64,000 bases of DNA. Source: Opeltia flavorubescens. Taxonomy: Eukaryota > Ascomycota > Lecanoromycetes > Teloschistales > Teloschistaceae. The stretch's first letter is position 1. Each line of letters begins with the position of its first letter. The position numbers and the translations under genes are program-made. The notes beneath the pieces are model-generated. The model saw only the letters and a program-made list of their open reading frames with translations, was not told where the DNA came from and made no database searches. Of the stretch, positions 51,830-62,189 are shown one piece after another. The stretch is from contig KE546978.1 of NCBI GenBank assembly GCA_000442125.1, positions 496,001 to 560,000 on the forward strand, read 5' to 3'.

Positions 51830-52180
51830 TATTTTTTTTTATATTATTCTTCTTTTTTTTATTATTTTTTTTTTACTAGTTTTCTCTTTTTTACTAGTCT
51901 CCTTTTCTTTACTAGTCTCTTTACTACTTATTTCCTCTTAACTTTTATTTTTTCTATAAAAATTATCTTTTTTAATAGATATTATATTATCCTCTTTTAT
52001 ATAAGTTTTTAAAACCTTACCCGTTTTTTTATTAACTTTTTTTAATAACCCTTTTAGATTTTACCTATAATAGAGCGATTTAATTTTTTTATTAATAGTA
52101 TTTATAGAACTTTTAACTATATTTTTAAATACTTTTAATTTATTTATAGGATTTTCCGAGCTTATTTTTTAAAGTTCCGC
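51830..52180 (-). pseudogene. Lys/Glu-rich repeat protein fossil, unknown function
   Basis: Read on the minus strand: a frame giving LKGLLKKVNKKTGKVLKTYI, then KEDNIISIKKDNFYRKNKS, one stop, EEISSKETSKEKETSKKEK and TSKKK. The K-E-T-S-K units correspond to an 18-bp tandem repeat in DNA (TTTACTAGTCTCC core, about 51865-51935). The low-complexity charged tail suggests a nuclear or nucleic-acid-binding protein, but no domain is recognisable. The repeat itself is clear; that it was translated is inference. Confidence 0.4.
51865..51935 (+). repeat. 18-bp tandem repeat (TTTACTAGTCTCC core)
   Basis: Three to four copies of a T/C-rich unit containing ACTAGT, spaced about 18 bp apart. Encodes the KETSK motif on the minus strand. 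Confidence 0.65.
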
Positions 52181-53100
52181 GGTACTAATATAATAGATAA
52201 TTTATTAAGTGATAATATTAATAATAGGGGTTATATATTTTAAAACTTTAAGTAAATTTAATCGTCTAGATATAAATTAAATAAGTATTAAATTTAAAAA
52301 AAATAATTATTATATATTATATTTTTTATATATATTACCTTCTCGAAGGTTTTTTTAAAGGTAATTATAATAATATCTATCTCTTTATTTCTTTTTATTA
52401 ATATTTTAACCCTTAACTTTTATTTAAATAATAATACTAGGTAATAATTAATAAAGTTAGTAGTTATATTATCTAGATATATTATTATATTTATTATTTA
52501 TTATTTTTTTATCTTCTACTTCTATTTAAATTAATATTTCTAGTACTTTTTTATCTATAAACTACTTCTATTTATTTATTTATTTTAATTTTTTAAACCT
52601 TTTAAATATTATTATACAGTCGGCTTTTTACTATATATAAAGTTTAGTTTTATTTTTACTTTATTTTAACTCTCGCCTTTTACTAGCTACGGTTTTCGGG
52701 TTAATAAAATACAGTTTTAGTTTTATAAAAGAGATTATTATAATAAAAGAGATTAAATAAAACCTTTTATATAGTAGTAAAAATTTAATTAAAATAATAA
52801 GTTCAATTAATAAAATAAATCTATCCGTAGAATATTAATCTAGCTAGTTTTATAAAATTAAAAGCCTTTAATACTAAAGCGTTTACTCTAATAATTAAAG
52901 CTAAAAATATATTAAATACGCGATTAGTTCCTAAATATTTAGTAAATAATTTTATTACTAGATATTTTAAATAAATTCTATTAACTATTATTATAATTAA
53001 TATAAATAATATAATATATAATTTATAAATTATAAAGTTTAAATTTTATTTTTATATAAAAAACTATTATATTATATTAATTTAGTAAATTTTATTAATA
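52181..53100. other. RIP-degraded interior of the hAT-like element, nothing recognised
   Basis: A/T-rich with some CG. No domain, RNA gene or repeat found. Confidence 0.45.
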
Positions 53101-53101
53101 T

Positions 53102-53189
53102 CTCCTATTCTTCTATAATTTAGTAGTTATAATTTTCGGATATTTCTATTATATCCTAGAGGTCCTAGGTTTAAATCCTAATAGGAGTC
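53102..53189 (+). tRNA. Degraded tRNA-like sequence (tRNA fossil or tRNA-derived element)
   Basis: A B-box/T-loop GGTTTAAATCC (53168-53178) lies within a 5-bp CTAGG/CCTAA stem, the second arm altered by one RIP-type change. A D-loop-like TTTAGTAGTTA (53119-53129; consensus AGTGGTTA) precedes it. A perfect 6-bp stem, GGATAT with ATATCC, encloses a 7-nt loop TTCTATT (53138-53156), a good anticodon arm with U33 and anticodon CTA as it now reads. Acceptor-like arms TCTTCTA and TAGGAGT pair at six of seven positions. The D-to-anticodon spacing is several bases too long, so it is either a mutated tRNA gene, one with odd structure, or a SINE head. The original identity cannot be assigned. Confidence 0.45.
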
Positions 53190-56100
53190 TAGTATATTTA
53201 TCCTTAAAATCTGATAGCGAAAATAAAGTATAATTTTTTAAAATATTTTAATTTTAGCCGAAATTATTTAAAAGAAGTTTAATATTAGAATTATAATATA
53301 TAAAAAAAATAAATTAGTTTTTATTAAAACTATAGTCTTAAATAGTTAAATAATATATATTAATAATATATTTATAACTTTTATATTCTTTTTAAGTAAT
53401 ATATTATAGTAATATATATTAAATATACTAGTTAAAAGGATATAATTATTAAAGTTTTTATTATATTATCTTTATATTTATACTCTAAATACGTTAATTT
53501 TAACGGGGTAGTATAATATATAAATTATTAAAACTCGGCCGCTAATATTATCTCGCTCTTTAATATTTAAATAGTTATTAATAAATAAATAAACTAGAAG
53601 TTTAATCTAGCCTAATTTATTTAAAATATTTAATATATTTATTTTATCTTTTTATTAAATAAAATCTAACTCTATATCTTTTAAAACGGCCTTATAAATA
53701 TTCGCGTAATATATAATACGCTTTATAATTAGAGTTATAATCCCGGTTACTTAAATTTATAAAAAATTAGAATTATTTAATCTAGCAATTTTATATTACT
53801 TATTTAGTCTATCTACTAATAATAGAAAAATTTTAATACCTATTTAATAAAATTATTTAAAGTTTTAATTACTCTTTTTATACGATCGGTAAAAGGATTA
53901 ATAGATAATATTTAAAAGAAATTAATAGTTTATACTACTACTAATTATAATATAAAAGTAGCGTTTATATTATAATTTTTTATAGCTACTTTTTACTATA
54001 ATAAACTTTTATAAATAAACGCTAAAAATCTATTTAATATAGCGAGTAATTATATTACTTAAATATATTATTATATATTTTTTAAATAATCCTACTCTCT
54101 TTAATTTAAAACCAAGCTAATTTTTCTAATAAATACAGCTTTATAGAGTTCTTCTATTAATTTATAATTTTAAAATTAGCGATAATATAAAACTCGGTTT
54201 AATAATTAGTTATAATTTATATATAAAGGTCTATATAATTATTATACTACTAGTTACTTTATAAGCGGGAGTATATTAATTATAAAATTATATATAGATT
54301 TTTAAACTCTAGATTTATATTTTCTAAAATTAAAGAATAATAGAATAGCGGTATTATAAAAGGCTATATATATTAAATAAATTATTAGTAGAGCTTAAAT
54401 TAATACCACTAAAATTAAATTCTAGAATAGTTTAAACTACCTATAAAACCGTATATAAAATTTATAATTTATTACTTCTTTTTAATTTAGTTACTTCTAT
54501 AATTATTATTTATAGTAGCTAATAATAACGCCTATTATAAAAAGTAATATATAAGATCTAAATACCTTATAAATTTAATATATTAATAATACTTTAGTAA
54601 TCTAACCTTTAAATTCCCTTTTTAAAAGCTTTAAACCGTTAGATATAAAAAAGATAATATAGAAAAATAATATATTAAAGTATAAAATACTAATATTTTA
54701 TTAAATAAAACGCTAAGTTAAACTAGAACGCGTAGCTTTAAAAAAGATTTATTAATACTAGAAATCTATAAAAAATTTAATACTTAAAATACTATTTAGT
54801 TATTTTACTTAAAAATTTATACTAGAAATATAACCTTTTAAAGAAAAAATAGTAATTAAAATCTAAACCTCGGCTTTACTAGCGCTTTAAGAGAATACCG
54901 AAGTTTATATAATATTAATATTTAAATATAAGTATATTATTTATATATATTATTAGTAATATAAAGCTAAAAATAAATAGTTATTAATCTAATAATTATC
55001 TATATTAAACGGGTTATAATATAGTAAAAGGATATAACGTTTATTTTATACTTAGTAAAACAGATTAAATAGCTATTTTAATTAAAGAAAAAAAAATAAA
55101 AAAAAAAAAAAAAATATAGAATCTATATTTTAAAATTTAAAAAATAATATTATATTATTTCTTTATAAAACCTTTTAAAAGGATATAAAAAAATTAATTA
55201 CTATAACCTATTAACTAGCGTATTTTAGTAATAATATCTCCTAGTTTAATATTATAAAAAAGATCTTTATATAATTTATTTATCTTCTTTTATTAATAAA
55301 ATAAATCCTATAATTTACTAATCGCCTCTTCTAATCCTAGATCTATAATATAATTATTATATTTAATTATTATAATCTACTTTACGTATAATAGACTTAG
55401 TTAAACCCGGTTCTATTAATAAATTCTTTTTATAAAATTAAATACCCGCTCGATTCTTATAAAAAATATTAAATAAAAAAAAATATCTCGAGTTATCTTA
55501 ATCTAAGCTAACTTAAGAAAATTAGAAGTATTATCTCTCTAAAATTATTAGTCTAGCGTATATTTAGTAATATCTATACTAAAATATCGCTCCGTTTTTA
55601 TACGGTTCCTTTAGATACGTATAAATAATTAAAGAATACTAGCTAAAACTAGTATAGGTAGCTATATAAAATTAGTAGAATATAGATATATTACCTATAT
55701 ATATTATCTATTAAACCTTTATAGGTTAATTATTTTATATTAGAATATTAAAAGAGTTATTATAATTTTTATTAAAATACTCTAGAAATTCCTTTTAATA
55801 ATAATTTATAAAACCCCGTTAGCCGGGTTTAAATACTTTTTTAATATTTTAATTATAATATAAATTTAATTTTACTATCGGATTTAAAATATTTACTAAA
55901 TTATATATTAATCCGCCTTTTCTTTTTATATATAAATAATACTTTTTAAGTTTTTAGATTATTATCTAGTAGGCTTCTATTATAGTAGCTTTTATAGAAT
56001 AGTATAATATTTTAAAAGCTTCCTTAACTATTTTAAAATAGTTATATATTTTAATAAAAACGCGGAATGTTAAATAAATATTTATATTAATAATCCGTAA

Positions 56101-56643
56101 AATAGTAAATATAAAATTATAAAAAGAACGAAGTATAATATTAAAAAGTAAAAAGGATTACTAATTATTAATATTAAGATAAATTTTATTAAACCTATTA
56201 TCCGAACCCCTTTACTTATTAATATAGGTAGTAAAAACTTTATATAATTAATATACTTAACGGATTATTAAATATATCGAGTTCTATTAAATATAAATAT
56301 TTTAAAGTAGATTTTTTAATCTATAATTTAGATTTTTTTCTAATTAAAGTTCTTTAAAACGTAATTTACGCTAAAAAAATATATTTATATAAACGGTAAG
56401 CGCGTAAATCTAAACTACTATTAATAACTTAACTTTTTTTAATATATTACTTTATTATATTACCTTTTTAACTACGCTTAATAACCCTATACTAAAATTA
56501 CTAAAATATTTATCTTTTAAATCCTAGTTTAAAGTATTATTTATTATTTAAAATCTAATCGCTATAATAAAATTTTAGACTATAAAATTAATAATATAGG
56601 TTAAATATAGTAAAAAGTTTTTAATTTTTTCCTATTTTTAATT
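53190..56643. other. RIP-degraded interior of the hAT-like element; unrecognised minus-strand frames
   Basis: On the minus strand, about 54160-54030 reads IKLYLLEKLAWF, stop, IKESRII, stop, KIYNNIFK, and about 53905-53860 reads INPFTDRIKRVIKTLNNFIK. These look like protein remnants and could be transposase, but I cannot match them to a family. A-rich runs occur at 55088-55114. No LTR pair was found inside. Confidence 0.4.
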
Positions 56644-56651
56644 AAGTCGGG
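56644..56651. repeat. 8-bp target-site duplication, left (AAGTCGGG)
   Basis: AAGTCGGG directly left of the miniature element; identical octamer at 56823-56830. Confidence 0.82.
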
Positions 56652-56822
56652 CCGACTGGTCGATTTCTCGGGTTATAGGGTCAAAATCGTAACCCGGAAC
56701 CGACTTTCTAGCTGTATTAGGCTAGTCTGGCGCTAACGCTAACGGCTTTTAGTAATTTGCTAGCTATTTTAGGTTAGATTTTTCTGGGCGAATCCTTGGC
56801 GGGTACCCGACTGACCACTCTA
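56652..56822. mobile_element. 171-bp miniature hAT element, not RIP-mutated
   Basis: Bounded by a perfect 8-bp duplication (AAGTCGGG). Ends are CCGACTGGTCGATT on the left and, on the minus strand, TAGAGTGGTCAGTCGGG on the right; both share the ACTGGTC/AGTGGTC core with the ends of the 14.3-kb element around it. The sequence keeps many TG and CA dinucleotides (CTGTATT, TAGTCTGGCG, TTTCTGGGCG, CCTTGGCGGG), in stark contrast to its surroundings. It has no coding capacity and must be moved by a hAT transposase in trans. It either inserted after the last RIP cycle or is too short to be recognised by RIP. Confidence 0.8.
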
Positions 56823-56830
56823 AAGTCGGG

Positions 56831-58160
56831 AAAGTTTATCTTTTAGTTCTACCTTTAAAATACTATTAAAACTTATATTATTAGTAATAATATTAAAAAG
56901 TTTTCGCCTAATATTATAGTAATTAAAAAGAGTTAATATTTTATTATATTATATTTTACTAGAATAATTAATATTTAATAATACGAATTTAAGTAACTAT
57001 TTTTAGAATTAATATTAGTTATTAATCTAATATACTAGTACTCTTAGGTATAAAATTTTTTAAAAACTAGATTAAGTATCTATTATAAAAGAAATTTAAT
57101 TTATATTATATAATTTATTATAGATCTTCTTATAAATACTAATATAATTCTTTTTAATTTAATTAGTTAAAATTATTTAACTAGCGAGCTATATATTAAA
57201 ATAGAGTATTTAAAAAAAATTTTAGAAAATAGGATTATCGATAGTTTATAAAGGGAGGTCGAGCTATATAAAGGTTTTATATAACTAGCAGTTTTAAGTC
57301 TTTTAATCGAAATCCCCGCTATTATCTATATAACTTTTCTTCTAGGATAATATATTAATAATATATTATTTTTAAATATTACTTAGTATATTTATACGTT
57401 TAAAACTCGTTTTAATATTTAACTAGGAATATAATTATTTATATCTTTAATAAGAAGTAGAAATTAAATACTTATTTATAGTTAAAGTAGTCGACGAGTT
57501 AAAAATAATAAAATAATTAAAATTTTTAAAATAATTTTTATAAATAACTATAGATTTATTATTAAAAACCGAAGTAGTTTACTTAAATTTAAACTAGAAT
57601 TTCGAATAATTTTTACTTAAATTTTTTTTTTTTTATATCTATAAAAAATATACTAATTTATTAAAAGTATCTTTAATTTAAATTATTATAGGAATAGTTA
57701 ATTACTAAATTTTAAAGGCTTTATAAATACTACTACTCTATTAAATATATTCGCCCTTAGCCTAAAAAATTAAAATTAGGTATTAGAATTAAATTTCTTC
57801 TATTTTTATCTAAATTTACTCTCGTTTCTCCTAAAATAAATATATTAGCGTAGTAAATATACTAGTATCTTAATTTAGAAACTAACTCGTAGATTAATTT
57901 ATATAAATATTATTAATTAGCGAATTTAATATTAATTTTTTACTAGGTTTATTTATATCGTTCCTTTTATAAAAGGGACCCGGTTAATTTTATAGTAATA
58001 GATTAATAGTATTATTATTAGATATAGTTTTATTTTAATATAGTAGTAATATAATAAAGTAATATAATAAGGTAATATAAAAGTAATAGTTATAGTTATT
58101 AATACGATTTTAACTATAATAAAGAAAACTAGTATTATAAGACTTATATTATAGGTTATA
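56831..58160. other. RIP-degraded interior of the hAT-like element, nothing recognised
   Basis: A/T-rich DNA with some CG. Near 58037-58085 are short direct repeats of GTAATATAATAA. No domain recognised. Confidence 0.45.
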
Positions 58161-58378
58161 TTATTAAATTTAAATAAGTTTTTAACGGGTTAATTAGGTT
58201 TAATTTAATTTAAAACTAATTTATTAAAAATCTGACTTAATTAAAACTCGACCCGTTAAAAATCTAACCCGATTAGAATCTAACCCGATTTAAATCGGGT
58301 TCTATAAATTTTTAACCCGACTCGGGTCGGTTTCGGGTCCAGATTTTATCTAGAAAACCCGGCCGACTGACCAGTCTA
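58161..58378. repeat. Right terminus of the hAT-like element: TIR and AACCCGA subterminal repeats
   Basis: TIR CCGACTGACCAGTCTA at 58363-58378. Inside it are repeated AATCTAACCCGATT units (about 58261-58291), a perfect 20-bp palindrome AACCCGATTTAAATCGGGTT at 58282-58301, and ACCCGACTCGGGTCGG. These mirror the GGGTCGGG and AAATCGGGTT motifs at the left end. Confidence 0.8.
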
Positions 58379-58386
58379 ATTCTAGC
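58379..58386. repeat. 8-bp target-site duplication, right (ATTCTAGC)
   Basis: Identical to 44056-44063 and directly abuts the right TIR, showing that the two ends belong to one insertion event. Confidence 0.88.
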
Positions 58387-60835
58387 TATTTTATAGATTT
58401 TAGTTAGTTTTTTATTTATATATTCCGGATTATTAGATTATTAAATATATTTTTATAATATTTAGTTAAATCGTTTTAAATAAACAATTTATTTTTAGTA
58501 TTTAATAGTTTAATATAATTATCTTATTAAACTTTCAATTTATTATTAATTTTAGAAGTTATTTAATAAATTTTTTTTTTAATAAAAATTTTTTTTATAA
58601 AATATTAATATATTTTTTATAATAAAAAAACTATAATATTATATTTTTTATATTTAATATATAGCTATTTATTAAATACTTTCGACCTATTAGTTTTTTT
58701 TTAATATTAAAAAAGACCGATAAAAATTATTATTATATTATTTTCAATAACCCGCGTTAGTTTTTAGTTTAATAATTTATAAATAAATTTTTAATAACTC
58801 GTTTTTTAATTTTAATTTCTAGATACGAAATTAAATTTATAGTATTTATACTTTAGTTTTTTTCTTTAATAGAATTAATTTACTAAAAGCTTTATTTATT
58901 TAATTATCTACTATTTTAATATTTTTCTCGCCGGATAAAAATTCGTTTACTAGATTATTTTTATTATTTTCGCCGAGATATTTAAGCGAATTATTATTTA
59001 TTATTATTAAATTTTTACGGTACCAGCGTATATAGTTTAAAAAGCAAATATATAAATTAAAAATAATAGTTTCTTTATAATATTCGTTTGATAACCAGTT
59101 CTATATAAAAAACCTATAGATATAATCTACGTATCTATTTAATAGCGAGTCTTTTCCTTTTTTTTTATATACGATATTTTATATATTATTTATCTTAATA
59201 GCTTAAATTTATATACTCCTTAAATTAATTTTTTTAACCCCGTGATATTATATCGCATTTATTTATTTAACTAGTACTTATTCTATAAAAATAAAGAATT
59301 ATAATCCTTTTAAAAAAGCTTTTAGTTATTTTTTAAATATTTATAATAAATTTAAAAAGATTTTTAATAAAATCGAAACCTTTAATCTAATTTAATTATT
59401 CGAAAATCTTATTTCTAATAGTTATAATAATATAATTATCTTTTATTATTTATAATAATTTATTAATTTTCGGGAGTAAACTATAATTAAAGTTTTTAAA
59501 TTTATTTATATTGGGTATAAATACGCCGAATTTTTAACTGCTATTCAGGCCGATTTTTTATATTTATATACTAAATACTACTAAACTATTATATAACTAA
59601 TAGCTATATAAAACGGATTACTTAAAAGATAAACATTTAAAGTTACTACCGCTATTATTATATAAAAAATATCTAAATAACCCGACCTCGAAATCTTTAA
59701 AGGGGATTATATTAAATTTTATAATTAGTATTAATAGATAAACGCTAAACTTTAAACTAACTAGAACTATTAGAAAATAGAATATAATCGAGTAGAATAT
59801 ATCTATTTATATACCGCTAGTATTACTAGCTCGATTATTCTATTTTATACTTAAAACCCCGAGTCTAATAATATTAAAAGTATTAAAAAATAAATAAAGC
59901 TAGCTTTCGGCGATTTAAATTATAAAATTATTATTTAAATCAAGCTAAAATATTTATAATAAAATAATAATATTTATTTAAAATATTAAGCTTTTTTTAT
60001 AAAGTTTATATTCATTATCAAATATAATAAAAATTCTAAATATTATCGCTTAATTTATAGTTTAAACCGCGAATTAAATAGCTATTTAATAATTTTATCT
60101 CCTTTTATTAGTTATTAAACTAAATAAAAATTTATTTTTAAAATTGAAAACTAATATACTAGTTACTAGTATTTAAATCTATAATATAATAAAACTTGCA
60201 ATAATTAGCGTTCTAATAGTAATAATTAAGAATTAATTTTTATTTTTATTATCGCTATTACTATTATTACTAAAGCTGTTATTAAAACCGTTATTATTAT
60301 TAATTATAAGGGAAACGCTATAAATATATTAATACTTATTACTAATAAAAAATTTAAAGTTAATAAAAAATAATAATATTTTATTTTTAAACTTTATATA
60401 TATTATAAATAGTAATTTATTAATACCTTTTAGACCTAATTGGCCGCCTAAAATAGTTATTATATATAATATAACTAGCCTTTTCTTTCAAATATAAAAT
60501 TTATAATAAAATTAGAAAATATTTAATTTTTAGATTAAATCGCTTCTAAAAAATTTTAAAGAATTTTTTTTTATAAATTATTTATATAACTAATAATAAG
60601 TTTAGAAAATCCGAAATTAAAAAACCTTTAATATACATAATAGAATACTATATAAATAATTGTTTATTTTTTATTTATATAATAATTAATTATAAAAGCT
60701 TTATTACTAGTTTTATCAATTCAATTTATACGCGTAATAATTATTTTTATTTTTATTATTTGAAATATAATAAAATTTTTCGCCTCGCTAATAATAACTT
60801 TATTTTTTATATTAAATATTATTATTCTATTTTAT
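58387..60835. other. Very AT-rich, RIP-degraded stretch; no gene recognised
   Basis: Continuation of the A/T-only substrate. At about 59500-60430 base composition is slightly less extreme, and a + strand reading near 59620-59720 (DYLKDKHLKLLPLLLYKKYL, then NNPTSKSLKGII) recalls Gag capsid segments of LTR elements, but I cannot confirm it. No terminal repeats were found. Confidence 0.5.
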
Positions 60836-61520
60836 TGAAATTATATATATAGAACACTGCTTAATTAATTAACCAGTAGGCTCTACCTACTTTATATATA
60901 GATAAATCTGGTGGTTGGGGATACTTATATACTAGTCTAACTCGATTAAATAAATAAAACTCTGCTAAAACTTTATAAAAGTACCCGTTTTAATATACTT
61001 AGCGGTATACTGCTTGTATACTTTTAATACTCTTATATAAGTACTATATTACTAACGCTTTAGCGAAAAATTAAAAGGAAAAATAGATATATATATAGTT
61101 ACGTTAATCGAAAGGAAATAAAAGAAACTAGATAAAAAGATAGGAATATAAAGCTCCTATAGGCTTTTTAGTCCGTTATTTTAGTAATTTTAATAGGCTC
61201 TTTAGCGCTAAATAATTCAGTATAGAATTGTTAATATAAAGCTCCTATAGTATTAAACCCCTTATAGCAGCGGCGTGCTTTTATATAGTATTAATACTGA
61301 TTTGCTTTATATAAAATATATATATTCGTTTTACCTATTATAGATTTATTTTACCGACTTTAAAAGGAATTAATTACTGAATATATTTTACCGATTTCTT
61401 TTATCGTTTACGAGAGGGGAATTTCGTATAATATATTTATAGTAATAAAATATATCTTAGTAATATAATATACTCCGGTAATATAATATACTTCTAGTAA
61501 TTAATATATCCTTTTTATAC
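60836..61520 (-). repeat. Probable 3' LTR / terminal region of the Copia element
   Basis: Retains normal dinucleotides (GAACACTGC, CTGGTGGTTGGGG, ACTGCTTGTATAC), unlike the coding part. It contains a direct repeat AATATAAAGCTCCTATAG (about 61147 and 61234) and a 19-bp tandem repeat (61441-61514). The partner LTR is outside the window, so exact ends cannot be set. Confidence 0.5.
61441..61514 (+). repeat. 19-bp tandem repeat, four copies
   Basis: Units start at 61441, 61459, 61478 and 61497: AGTAATAAAATATATCTT, AGTAATATAATATACTCCG, GTAATATAATATACTTCTA and GTAATTAATATATCCTTT. Confidence 0.75.
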
Positions 61521-62180
61521 TTTCGTATATATATTAAAAATAAAATTTTACTATAAGTTTAGATTCGCGAATTCTAGATAAAAATAGGCCTATAGGATAT
61601 ATAGGAATAAAGCCTTTTAATATTTTATAATAATTTTATACGTTAGTAGCTAAATAAATAGCGGCGAGCCTATAACGGTAGCTATAGACGGTATATATCT
61701 AATTTAATAATAATGATTTATAGCTTTAGAATACCTAAGTATCCTATATAAATATAGCGTTAATCGGATAAGAATTGGTAATATTATTAAAGAAAATATT
61801 CGTGGTATTATAATAGATTACGCCCGTAGATTACGCCTAAAAATATATTAAAACCGTATATAGCGCGTTTATAGCGGATAATTCCTAGTACTTAATAGTA
61901 AAAATAAGCTTATTCTACGGGTAGATTATTAAAACTCTTATAGTCTAAAATAGAAGATTATAGCGAGTTCCGATAATAATAATAAAAAAAGCGAGTTAAA
62001 GGTTTATTTTATAGTATATATATAATTATTTAAATTTTATCTTTAGCGGTATTAGCGGTATATAGCTTTTTAGTTATTAAAAATCTAGTATATTATAAAA
62101 GTATTTAAAAGCTGGCCTATTAAAAACTTTAATAAATCTATTAATAATTTATTTATCTATAAGTATAAAAGCTAGATCTA
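61521..62180. other. Region between Copia RNase H and the probable 3' LTR
   Basis: Moderately AT-rich with several CG (for example GCGGCGAGCC near 61660). No reading frame recognised. Expected to hold the 3' untranslated region of the element. Confidence 0.5.
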
Positions 62181-62189
62181 TTATTTTTT

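Larger units (their letters stand above)
44064..58378. mobile_element. Large (14.3-kb) hAT-like DNA transposon, RIP-degraded
   Basis: Terminal inverted repeats TAGACTGGTTAGATCGG (left) and TAGACTGGTCAGTCGG (right end read on the minus strand) are flanked by a perfect 8-bp duplication, ATTCTAGC. Both ends carry subterminal GGGTCGGGT/AACCCGA-type repeats, as hAT termini often do. The element is much longer than typical hAT transposons, so it contains cargo, nested insertions or both: a CenH3-like histone fossil (49.2 kb), other unrecognised reading frames, a tRNA-like fossil (53.1 kb) and a nested miniature element (56.65 kb). I could not read a hAT transposase, whose BED and dimerisation domains are too short to find in this state. 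Confidence 0.82.
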
